Shown here piece after piece: positions 1 to 9,100 of a stretch of DNA of 25,664 nt. The notes beneath the pieces were generated by a model. It searched no databases, was not told the origin of the DNA, and saw only the letters and a list, made by a program, of their open reading frames with translations. This DNA comes from Chara braunii. Lineage: Eukaryota; Streptophyta; Charophyceae; Charales; Characeae. The position numbers and the translations under genes were made by a program. Within the stretch, counting starts at the first letter, position 1. Every line of letters begins with the position of its first letter. The stretch is taken from positions 2,859,147-2,884,810 of the forward strand of contig BFEA01000134.1 in NCBI GenBank assembly GCA_003427395.1, read 5' to 3'.

Positions 1-50
1 GACAGCAAAAAAAAAAAAAAAAAAAAAAAGGTGTTTCGGCCCCATGGTTG

Positions 51-230
51 GGCCACGACTGAGATGTCTCGGCCACACCCCAGATTGGCCACAGCCGAGA
101 TGTCTCGGTCACACCCCAGATTGGCCACGACCGAGATGTATCGCCCACACCCCAGATAGGCCACGATCGAGATGTCTCGGCCACACCCCAGATTGGGCAC
201 GACCGAGATGTCTCGGCCACACCCCAGCGT
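51..230. repeat. 36-bp tandem repeat, five units
   Basis: Five consecutive 36-bp units start at 51, 87, 123, 159 and 195. They differ by only a few substitutions and have no length change. Each unit carries the near-palindrome CCGAGATGTCTCGG or a one-base variant, so each could form a short hairpin. The period is twelve codons, and one frame stays open as a GHTPDWPRPRCL-like repeat. It is preceded by a poly-A run and followed by T-rich sequence, and nothing else suggests it is translated. It is best called a minisatellite. Confidence 0.9.
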
Positions 231-571
231 GGTGGCCCCACCATGATTTATTTTTATTTTTATTTTTTATTTTTTTTTTGTTCCATACGACGGATTAAAA
301 AAAAAAAAAAAAGGCAAAAGTGCTTGTTTCGAACAGGCACCATGTGTATAATGCAGGCCACTGTTATTATTGTCGTTTTGAACTACGGTTGGGACGGACC
401 TGCGGACGACTGTTTTTTTTGCCCATTCAAAACGTGGGTTGTGACCCACGAGCCGTTGCCCCTAATTTTTTTTTCCAAAATTTGTTTGCATGTGGGTTTG
501 AAGCTCTGCAGTCTTTTCCTCTTCGTACCTTATCCCAATGATACGAGTCTTAGTAAATTTCGAGATTGATG
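231..571. other. Non-coding AT-rich spacer
   Basis: This stretch has T-runs and an A-run at about 299-312. The short open frames have no recognisable domain. I see no gene. Confidence 0.6.
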
Positions 572-895
572 TTAAATTAGTCCCCTTAACCGTCATTTCG
601 TCAAAATTAACATTTTTTATCTTTTGAACGAAATTGAAACCGAGTTTTTTGGCCAAAAACTTGTCCAAATTTATTGCTTATGAGGGTCCGGTGTTTTTAG
701 AACACTAGATCCCCTGGATGTATGTGGACTGGAAAACTAAGTTCATATACATCAAGGGGGTCCAACGTTTTAAGTACACCGGACCCTCAAGAACAACAAA
801 TTTGGACGAGTTTTCGACCCAAAAATACGGCTTCAATTTCGTTCAAAAAATAAAAAATATCCATTTCGACAAATTGACAGTTTCTTGAGGATTAA
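572..895. mobile_element. ~320-bp imperfect foldback element
   Basis: The left arm (about 572-729) and the right arm (about 741-895) are imperfect reverse complements around a centre near 735. Matching blocks include GAGGGTCCGGTGT on the left against ACACCGGACCCTC on the right, TTGTCCAAATTT against AAATTTGGACGAG, and TTTGAACGAAATTGAA against TTCAATTTCGTTCAA. The whole segment could fold into one long hairpin. This is typical of a MITE-like or foldback transposon remnant. No coding sequence or target-site duplication could be identified. Confidence 0.75.
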
Positions 896-1613
896 AACCT
901 CCGTGACTTCCTAGATCAATGTATCTTCTAAATCTGTTTGTGCTTGGTATGAAACTCTAGTAACCTTTTTTTAAATTCCTTTATCTTTCGTGTCACGAAG
1001 GACTTTGAGTTCTACCAAATAGTAGCTGTGAACTTTCATGGTTTGTTTTTTAAGTACAACATTGTATTTTTCAAAAACTCTTTGATGTCGAGTGAATTTC
1101 AAACTGTTGTGGATAAGTAGTTGGACCGATATATGGCCCAAGTATTGGTGGTTTAAACCGCGAGTACTTTCGATACATTTTTTTTCTGATGATGGAAATG
1201 CATTGTACGCCCAAAACAATGAACCAATGCAACTTTATTTTGCCTGGTGCCACCAGCTAACGTGGTGCGTTGACATGAAGGGTCAGCGGCCAAAGTATGA
1301 GCCAAGGATGGTTCATTCGTGTTACCCACTGCCACTCATGATTGAAAAAACTCGATGGCGTTAGGTGGGACCTAGCCCCCGAATGTTTGCCGAGACATGC
1401 GAAATGAAAAAAAACATTTCGCGCATGTGGAACTCCGTTTTTCCTCCAGGTTGAATTGTGAAGCACAAGCCTTAGGTAGAGATTGGGGTAGCTGAGAGCA
1501 CAGTCCGTACTTGGCAAGGTCTCTTATGGAAGAACCCATGATAAGAAAAGAGACTGAGGCCCTACTCACCATAGAGTTTTTTTCAGCAAAAGACCTCGTT
1601 CCACACCACACCA
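896..1613. other. Non-coding spacer with a solo repeat terminus
   Basis: No gene is recognised. At 1364-1378 the sequence GTGGGACCTAGCCCC is the reverse complement of the GGGGC-AGGTCCCAC terminus of the hairpin elements at 5282 and 14971. Its partner terminus is not visible nearby. A short hairpin (ATGCGAAATG against CATTTCGCGCAT) lies at about 1396-1427. Confidence 0.5.
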
Positions 1614-1690
1614 TGACAGCAGACTGTAGTGTTGTAGTACACCTGCAATATATTTGTATTAGTAACTAAAAAATACCACAGTCTGTCGTC
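1614..1690. repeat. Short inverted repeat
   Basis: GACAGCAGACTGTAGTGTT at 1614-1632 is an imperfect reverse complement of AATACCACAGTCTGTCGTC at 1672-1690, with an AT-rich loop between. It could be a small foldback element. No target duplication was identified. Confidence 0.55.
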
Positions 1691-2560
1691 GTTCCACCTA
1701 GCCCTACAAAAAACGACCGGAAAATGTGATTTGAAATTTGGCCTTGGACCAACATAAGTGAAAACAGGAAAGAGAAAAAAAAAAACATCAATGGGGATGG
1801 CACAAAACCAACATGCAGCAAGGCACTCGCACCATTTTGTGGGAGAAGTGTAGTGACCTGGGAGAGGTGACTTGAAAATCCGACCCATTTTCCTACTTTG
1901 CACTAAAACCGCACTACACTTTTCTGCCTCGCTTTAAAAAGGGCGAGAACCCTAATCATGTCATGAACGTGTATTGCACTGTGGAACAATGCAAACATTG
2001 TAGTGTGAGAGTAGTGCACTAGTATGGAACGAGGCCGAAAATAACAAAATTTGCTATAGTTTTGCAGTCACACTTTGCCCACCCACCCATCCATTTGCAA
2101 TTGGTGTGGCCAATTTCAGTGGCCTGCAGTCACACCTTGTTTATGGCATACTCACACTAACATTTTTTTTTGCTAAATCGCAAAATTCGCTATGCAGTCA
2201 GAGTCACACTAGGGTTTTTCGATCACCAAAGTTGCAAATGGGGTAACATTTGTCAGCGGCCTGGGGACCGCGGGGATGGACATTTTCCTACCACCTCGAG
2301 AGGTGGTGGCAAATTCTTTTTCGGACGTGGCAACTTCTCTTTCTCCTTTTGGAAATTCAAAAAATAAAATTTCGGCGCTTTGTGACCATTCGAGGCACCA
2401 ATTTTGTAATTGCCAGAGAGTCCCGCTTGTGTCCTTTATGATTTGCAACCCATGTGTGACTGGGCGGGGTACGATTTAAGCAAACATGGCAAAGAAAATT
2501 CAGCAGATTTTGCTAGACTGCCACCGCTGTGTGAGTACGTGATTATTACGGGCCTAGTGT
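1691..2560. other. Non-coding spacer with recurring GCAGTCACAC and GCAAATG words
   Basis: No gene is recognised. The word CAGTCACAC recurs near 2066, 2128 and, in variant form, about 2196. Words such as TTTGCAA and CCCATGTGTGA are shared with 4780-4970, suggesting diverged copies of one old repeat. A perfect palindrome CCACCTCGAGAGGTGG lies near 2292-2307. Confidence 0.4.
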
Positions 2561-2587
2561 CAAAGCCAAAATACAATGCAAATCCTT

Positions 2588-2650
2588 ACATAGAAGATTA
2601 GCATGGCCCCAACGTGCAAGGATGACACACATAAATCGAGAAGTGGTGGT
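2588..2650 (+). pseudogene. U6 snRNA-derived pseudogene, 5'-truncated
   Basis: The stretch reproduces the central and 3' part of spliceosomal U6 snRNA. It has GAAGATTAGCATGGCCCC (intact AGC catalytic triad context), then GCAAGGATGACAC, then AAATCGAGAA. These blocks are among the most conserved RNA sequences in eukaryotes. Signs that it is dead are clear. The ACAGAGA box reads ACATAGA, the 5' stem-loop of about 40 nt is absent or unrecognisable, one base is inserted after CCCC, and there is no T-run terminator directly after the 3' end (the next T-run is near 2702). U6 pseudogenes usually arise by reverse transcription, which is inferred here. A divergent functional U6 is unlikely. Confidence 0.85.
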
Positions 2651-2834
2651 TTATAATACAATGCAGAGGAGAAAGTTCCAAGGAGTTTAACAATTTACCT
2701 CTTTTTTTTTATTTTTTACTATATCATTCTTTCAAATTATTTATGTCTGTCACTACCTTTCTTACCACTGCTCCTAAGCAATTTACCTCCTTTTTATTAC
2801 TTTTATTTTTTTTTAAAGCTGCCTTCTCCTCATC

Positions 2835-3479
2835 GGGGACCTTGTCCCACATGCACTATTTAGTGGACCTAGCTCAATGGTGTGACGGATGAAACTGTTT
2901 TTTTAAATAATTCATTTTTAATTCATAAATGTATTAAAAAATCCGCCTAAGACACAATTCATTCTTCCCCCCACCACCACACAATTGGAGTGCCATACGT
3001 GATGTCCGAAGAGTCGCCCCGATCCTATGAAGAGTTTCCCTATTCCCGTAGTTGACGCATACGTGGTCCTTCAAAGGTCGCACCAAATTGCCTGAGTTCA
3101 CGCATATTAGGTCCTTCAAAAGTCGCACGAAAATAGCAAAGTACAAGCGACTTCAAAGATTTTTCAAAACATAATAAAATAACATTGAAAAAAAACTCCA
3201 GAAAGGATGCCAACGGTCATTGAACTGGCTCTGCAAAAAGGAGACAGCTAGCTTAACGAAAAGTGGTGAGGGTAGGGAGTGTAGCATTCGAGAAAACGGT
3301 GTTTTTAAAACTATTTTGTTGGAATAAAAAACGCGAGAATATCTATTCACAATTGAAAAACGAGCGGACCGCTGGATGATTGCGAGGGCGTGCATCTCCT
3401 TCGTCGCCTACAGTCGCACGGAGTAGAAAACTAAACGTGGGCCTAGCTCAACGGACGAAGTGGAACAAGGTCCCGGGGG
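2835..3479. mobile_element. ~640-bp non-autonomous DNA transposon with terminal inverted repeats
   Basis: The left end reads GGGACCTTGTCCCAC (2836-2850). The right end is its near reverse complement GTGGAACAAGGTCCC (3460-3474). The flanks of the insertion (AAAGCTGCCTTCTCCTCATCGG on one side, GGGGGACAGCCATA on the other) sit directly joined at 14690-14755 on the minus strand, so an empty site is visible. Comparison gives a target duplication of CGG (3 bp) if the element starts GGACC, or CGGGG (5 bp) if it starts ACCTT. The element carries no convincing protein, so it must rely on a transposase elsewhere. Inside is a ~42-bp direct duplication at about 3047-3132 (GGTCCTTCAAA-GTCGCAC twice). The superfamily cannot be assigned with confidence. 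Confidence 0.75.
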
Positions 3480-3717
3480 ACAGCCATACATTTTTCTCTC
3501 ACCTCACATATCTTTTTAAGCCACCAGTACCTAGCGGTTGTTAAGGTCCATGGCTCAGCCTACCGATATCCCGAACCTTGCCAAGCCTCGAGTTACTAGT
3601 AGGTACACATCGGAGGAAAAAAAGAAGACGAAAAACAAAAAAAATCGACATTCTTCTTCGAAAAAAAAAAAAATTGAAAAACAAATATCCGTTTGCACTT
3701 TTCATCTTTGGGTCACG

Positions 3718-3720
<3 letters not shown>

Positions 3721-3803
<83 letters not shown>
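3721..3803. repeat. (AG)n microsatellite
   Basis: An uninterrupted AG dinucleotide tract of about 83 bases. Open frames through it in both directions (Arg-Glu or Ser-Leu repeats) are by-products of the dinucleotide and not genes. Confidence 0.97.
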
Positions 3804-3805
<2 letters not shown>

Positions 3806-3917
3806 CCTCCCCACGCCCTTGAATTCTGTTGTTTCTTTTTCTTTTTTCTTTTCTTGTTTTTTGAAGTGGTATCTCGTTTTTTCTTTTTTTGGGTTATTGT
3901 AATTTCTAAAGAAAAAG

Positions 3918-3975
3918 AGCTCCTACTGGGGCCTGAACCCACTAACTAGTGAAGTATTCTACCACGTGTGACATA
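3918..3975 (-). other. tRNA-derived relic or SINE head
   Basis: On the minus strand the sequence contains GTGGTAGAATA, which matches the D-arm region of glycine-type tRNAs. About 24 bases later it has GTGGGTTCAGGCCCC, a T-arm with a near-consensus pol III B box (GGTTC). It ends with a short T-run. The A-to-B spacing is too short, the position equivalent to A58 is G, and no matching 5' acceptor strand is seen. It is therefore not a functional tRNA. A SINE head or a decayed tRNA copy is the best reading. Confidence 0.35.
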
Positions 3976-5101
3976 GTTTTATGGTTTTTTGGAAAATACA
4001 AAGTGATTTTTTATTTGCATGAATGAATTGAAATAGCACATAAAAGTATGAAGAACAACTATGCACCCGAATTCATGGGTTGGTACGATCTCCTTCACGT
4101 AAGTCTTCATAGTGATGTACCGTGGCAATAAAATGTGTCCACGAACACAGCCACGAGTATTGGGATACATTCCTCGCGATGTATCTCATGATGCCTTTAG
4201 CAGGCCATCCGACAGACGCGGAAGCGTTCCTGTCAGATGCACCACAATATTCGAATTTCACATTTCAAGTTCTATTTCTCAGAGCCAAAAAAAAAAAAAA
4301 AAACGAAGTCTGGAAATCAACCCCCCCCCTTTAGAGCCCATAAAATCCTGACTTCCCGCCCACGCAAAGCCACGAGCTATCATGTCCAAGTTAGTCCAAC
4401 TTCATTGTTTATTTTTTTCGACGCATCTCATTGGACGGGAGGTGGGCAGCTTTACAGTCCCCCTCGGAAACCACCAGGCCGTCGAATTACGATCTATTCG
4501 ACGGCCGTACTGAGTCACTCGATGCCACACGTGATCGAAATCCTGAACGGCGTGGTAGAATACCTTGTTAGTCGGTCCAGGCCCCTGGTCCTTCAACTCC
4601 CCGACCCCCGAAAGTCGCGGCGCACGGCCGCGACTGTTTTTTATAGCTGGGCGAGGTACTGGTGGTCTGCCATGTCATGGAACATACCTCCTTTTCTAGA
4701 GGTGTTGGGCAAATTTTTTTTCCCCCCGAATCTGAGAGTTTACGGAAGAGAATTGCGGGCATCCCTGGAGTACGGGTACCGTTTGCTGTGTGACCACACA
4801 AGAGGGCAATTTCGCAAATGGCAGGGCGAAGTGGCGTTGTCTTTTCCAATTTACCACCCCTGTGTGATTGCGCAACACAGCAAAATGGCAAACCAGTGGG
4901 AGTGTGGCAAACGCGGCAAATGTTTGCTATTGCTGTGTTTGTTACCCATGTGTGAGAATGCCCTCCAGAAGGTTTCAAATTTCGGCTGAGGCAAAGCCTA
5001 TGGGTTCTCTGGCATTTCCGGAGGCTCCGGAACGTTGGCTGCGGATCCTCGTAATCTACGGTCCCAAATGCAGTATGTATCCCTGGTGATGGGACCCACC
5101 G
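3976..5101. other. Non-coding spacer
   Basis: The longest open frame here (4237-4989) has no recognisable domain, begins in an A-run and is rejected as chance. A small hairpin CCGTCGAAT against ATTCGACGG lies at about 4481-4507. Words with GCAAA and TGTGTGA at 4780-4970 resemble those at 2050-2480. Confidence 0.5.
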
Positions 5102-5176
5102 TAGAACGCCCGGTCATTATCGCCGTATTTGGTGCAACTTTCAGTCTAGATGCGGCCATAATGACCGGGCGTTCTA
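5102..5176. mobile_element. 75-bp hairpin element
   Basis: The left arm at 5102-5125 starts TAGAACGCCCGGTCATTAT. The right arm at 5153-5176 is its reverse complement with about one mismatch in 24. The 27-base loop is unpaired. A diverged half-copy (ACGGTCATTATAGCCGT) occurs at 15163-15187, so the sequence is dispersed. This suits a very short MITE-like element. No target duplication is obvious. Confidence 0.7.
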
Positions 5177-5281
5177 TTCGGGTGAAGATGGTAGCGGTAG
5201 CCCCCGTAGCAAAATGTCAGAAGATGGTAATGTGAAGTGAAAAAAGCGCCAGAAAAAAAGAACACCGACGAGCCTGGCCCT

Positions 5282-5380
5282 GGGGCTAGGTCCCACTTGC
5301 ACGAATTATGCGATATTGACCGTCGATAGCGAAGATCAACGGCCGCAATCTCCTAATCCGTGCAAGTGGGACCTTGCCCC
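5282..5380. mobile_element. 99-bp MITE-like foldback with GGGGC termini
   Basis: Almost the whole element is one imperfect hairpin. GGGGCTAGGTCCCACTTGC at 5282 pairs with the reverse complement of the right end, which reads GGGGCAAGGTCCCACTTGC. The arms continue with mismatches to the centre. The termini resemble those of the larger foldback at 14971-15136 (GGGGCCAAGTCCCAC), so both probably belong to one non-autonomous family. It lies about 400 bp upstream of the likely GCP3 promoter. Confidence 0.75.
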
Positions 5381-5683
5381 TGGTTTCTGCAGCCTTCATG
5401 CCGTTTTGATCGTGCCTGGTCGTTCGTTAGTCCTGAGTCCTGACTGTCAGTCGCCGCGCCAGATCTTTTGCACTGCCACGTAGGATCTCCGTTTTGTCGA
5501 GCGCGCCCCGTCCCTTGCCGATGCTTGTCGGGATGAGAGCGTGGGGGGGCGTTCTCTCAGAACTGACCCTACAGCTGGCAGGCAGCTGGAACACGATAGA
5601 CATCTGCTGATTAGGGTGATCGCTACGAAGACCCTGGACAGGTGAGATGGATGGATCGTGGGAGGAGGCTAATTACAGGTCGA

Positions 5684-5808
5684 TGACGTGGCGATCGGGC
5701 GGTGAGGCGGCTGCTTGGTTGGTGACGTGGCAGAGGGAAGGGAAGAAGAAGGTTATATATGCCAATCAGCCAGCCTGTAGCGGCTGTTGATCGGGGGCGT
5801 CCACGTGG
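5684..5808 (+). promoter_or_regulatory. Probable GCP3 promoter: ACGT-core boxes and TATA-like element
   Basis: TGACGTGGC occurs twice (5684-5692 and 5723-5731) and the palindrome CCACGTGG once (5801-5808). These are ACGT-core motifs of the G-box/C-box type that plant bZIP and bHLH factors bind. GTTATATAT at 5752-5760 is a TATA-like element. If it is used, transcription would start near 5785, leaving a leader of about 350 bases before the GCP3 start. The start site is inferred from motif spacing alone. Confidence 0.4.
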
Positions 5809-6165
5809 CGGTCCGGTCGCTGATTTCTTAATTAATCGGCTGAGGGGTGTTGGCGGGAAAGCGGGTCGTGCCGGCGTTTCCGTTGGCGCGGGGTTTAGCG
5901 ATGGGCGGCGGGAGGTTGGAATGGCTAAAGGCTGTTGATCGGGGCCGTCCATGTGGCAGTCACTGGCTCCTTCATCATTGATTGGCGACCCAGGGTGTGA
6001 GGGGGAGGAAAAGGAGGGGGGNGGGCGGTGAGAAAGGAGAATGCGACAGGCGGAGAACTACTTCGGTTTTCTATCAGCTGGTGAGCTGGGGAGGGAGAGG
6101 GGCAGGAATATGACGTTAGGTTTGGCGGGGGGGTGAACGATGGGCGGCGGGAGGGTGGAGTGGCT
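5782..6165 (+). repeat. Diverged tandem duplication of the GCP3 leader and start region
   Basis: GGCTGTTGATCGGGG-CGTCCA-GTGGC occurs at 5782 and again at 5930. CGATGGGCGGCGGGAGG occurs at 5900 and again at 6139, where it contains the real GCP3 start codon. The copies differ by substitutions and indels between the anchors. The duplication has therefore copied the translation start of the gene into its own leader. Confidence 0.65.
5901..5981 (+). promoter_or_regulatory. Upstream ORF that copies the GCP3 N-terminus (26 codons)
   Basis: The ATG at 5901 has a favourable context (G at -3, G at +4) and opens MGGGRLEWL, against MGGGRVEWL of the real protein. It then diverges and stops at TGA 5979-5981. 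It lies in a different frame from GCP3. If the TATA-like box near 5754 sets the transcript start, this is the first AUG. Further upstream ATGs follow at 5921 (5 codons), 5951 (26 codons) and 6041 (31 codons, with an internal ATG at 6111). The 6041 frame ends at TGA 6134-6136, three bases before the GCP3 start. Such a leader would be expected to reduce or regulate translation. Confidence 0.4.
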
Positions 6166-9100
6166 TGTGCTGCAGCTTGTCCGGCGTTTTCTGCTGGATC
6201 GCAGTGCTCTCGAGATCGGCGGTCCTTTGGGTGGAGGAGGAGGAGGGGGGGGAGGTGGTGGCGGTGGAGGCTGCGACAGCAATGGGACCCCGACAGGCAC
6301 GCCACGTGTCAATGCAGCCTTCGAGTATGCGATCCGCATCATCGGAAGCCGGATCACTCCGTCTTTGGCGACGGATGAGAACGGTGTGGTGGAGGCAATC
6401 AAGCGGCGACTGGTCATGGAGCGGAGGACCGCGGACGCCATGGCGTTCGCCGATCTGCATCGCAAGCTGGCGTCGGCGACCGGTAGCGGGCGGCTGGAGA
6501 ATCGCTGGGCGCTTCTGCATATGCTGAACTCTATATCGGAGGACCAACGACGGGGCTACACGTCAGACACACGTGGGTCGGCGATCCCCTTCTGCTCTAC
6601 GCTGTCGCTGGCTGCGGCGAGAGGCGGGCTGCCTCTCTTGACCGTGCGATCGGCCAGCTCGCTGAGCACGCCGACCGACAGATCAACCCCAACGCCGTTG
6701 TCTTCATGCGTAGCAGGTGGGGGGAAAATTGCGCCAAGAAGCCTCGATGACTACCAACGAGGAGGAGTAGGAGGAGGAGGGGGTAGGGGAGGAGGAGGAG
6801 GAGGAGGAGGATTATCGGCAGAGGAGGAACCGTTTGCCCTGGCGGGGGCGCCACGCGGAGGAGGAAGGATCGGGGCGACGATCCGCCGACCGAGGCCGAA
6901 ACTGGAACTTCCATGGGACGAGAGCGACGTGATTCCCCCACAGCGAGGAGAACCCTCTCCTCCTCCTCCTCCTCCTCACACTTATTCCCCCTTTCCACAA
7001 TCTCCGTTGCCCCCGCATGCCCATCTACAGCACCAGCAACAACAACAACAGCTGCTGTACCAGCACCCACGTATTGCGGCATTTCAAAAGTACGTTGAGC
7101 TTAGGCGATCTGGCTATGGCGTTCCTGAGGCGGCGCTTGTACGGGACGTGCTGTACACGTGTCAGGGGATCGACGGCCGCTGGATCAAGTGGAGCGAGGA
7201 GGCGGATGGGTACGTTTTGGTGGTGGGTAGTGAAGCACCCGTCCCGCCGGCAGTTGTGACACGTCTGCGCAAGCTTTGCGAATTGGGATGGCTTTATCGG
7301 CGCGTTCGCGCTCACGTGACCGACAACCTAGAGAGAGGACGGGGCCAGATCGAGGCCATTGGGACAGTGGGACAAGCCTTCTGTGCAGCTCTACAGGAGG
7401 AACTCGCCGAGTACTACCGCCTTCTTGCTGTGTTGGAAGCTCAAGCGCATAACGCCATCCCGCTGGACGGTCAGTTTGACGAACGCGCCCCGGAGATCGC
7501 CAGGAGTGGGGGCGGTAGTCGTGGGTATTACTCCAGTAGCGGTAGCAAACATGCTGCTAGCAGTAATCATGCTGATGATGAGAATAGTCGTGCTAACGAT
7601 GAGGGTGATGATCGTAGGGAAAATGACGATGATAACGATGATTTGAACGGCAATAACGGCAATAATGCGAATGTCAAGAACATNGGNGGNGGGGGNGGNG
7701 GGGGNGGNGGGGGNGGNGGGGGCGGCGGAGGCGGGGGCGGCGGAGGCGGTGGGAAGGATGCACAGACAGCGGCGGCGGGCAGCGGCCGCGGCAGCGGCAG
7801 CGGGAAGGAAGTTGCGGTCGGGACGAGTTTGGCCGACGGCGCGGGGAGCGGCGGCGGCGGCGGCGCCTATCTCTCCCTTCGCCGGCTTGCTGTTTGGTTG
7901 GCGGAGCCTCTGCGGCGGATGCGCTTGATGGCCGTCCTAGTTGACACGTGTAAGGACATGAAAGGCGGGGCGTTGGCAGCGGCCATACACATTCACGCGC
8001 AGCACGGGGATCCCTTTGTCCGCGCCTTCATGGCGCAGTTGCTACGGAGAGTGTGCTCTCCGCTCTTCGACATGGTGAAGCGATGGGTGCTGGAGGGGGA
8101 GCTGGACGACTCGCACGGCGAGTTTTTCGTCGTCGCCGACCGGTCGGTCAGCGACGAGGGGCTGTGGCGGGAGTGCTACCGGTTGCACGGCAAGATGCTC
8201 CCTCCGTTCATCCCAGCATCCCTCGCGAGGCGGATCTTTCGGACGGGCAAGTCAATCAACTTCTTGAGGAGGTGTTGCAGAGATCAAGGGTGGGAGGACG
8301 CGACGGCGGAGGCAGTCGCGGCCGTGGGGAAATCGGTCGTCGGGATCGGCTACGGAGACACCGCAGCCCTGGAAAAGCTCGTCGAGGAGGCCGCCGCGAG
8401 GATCGACCTTCGACTAATTAAGATCATGTTTGACAAGTTCAGGTTCAGGGATCACTGCCTTGCCATCAAACGGTATCTTCTGCTAGGGCAGGGAGACTTC
8501 ATCCAGTACTTGATGGATTTGGTTGGGTCGGAGCTCTCTCTGCCAGCTGGCAAGATCAGCGCGTTCAAGCTGACCGGCTTGCTCGAGAGCGCCATTAGGG
8601 CATCGAATGCCCAGTACGACGACGGCGAAGTGTTGGACAAACTCCGGGTCAAGATGATGGCGCACGTCGATGGCGACAAGGGCTGGGATGTCTTCTCCTT
8701 GGAGTACCTGACCACGATGCCGCTCAGCACGATATTCACGGAGAACGTCATGAAGCTTTATCTGCGCATATTCAATTTCTTGTGGCGTCTGAAGCGGGTG
8801 GAACATGCGCTCAGTGCCACTTGGCAGACCATGAAGCCTAATGCGGCAGTCGCCAGAGGCGATCGGCATCCATCTTCTTCTTGCGTGGGTGCCTCCGGCG
8901 GCGGCGGTGGGGGCGGGGGCGGGGGCGGGGGGCCGCTCAGCAAAGCGCGCCAAGCCCTTGGCGGGGTCTTGCGCAGATGCCAAACCCTGAGGAGCGAGAT
9001 GAACCACTTCGTCACCAACCTGCAGTATTACGTAATGTTTGAGGTGTTGGAATGCTCTTGGGCGGACTTTCTGTCGGAAATCGAAGTTGCCAACGATCTT

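Noticed and set aside
4237-4989. 250-codon open frame on the plus strand
   Set aside because: No recognisable domain, starts beside an A-run, unremarkable composition, and the region resembles dispersed non-coding repeat words.
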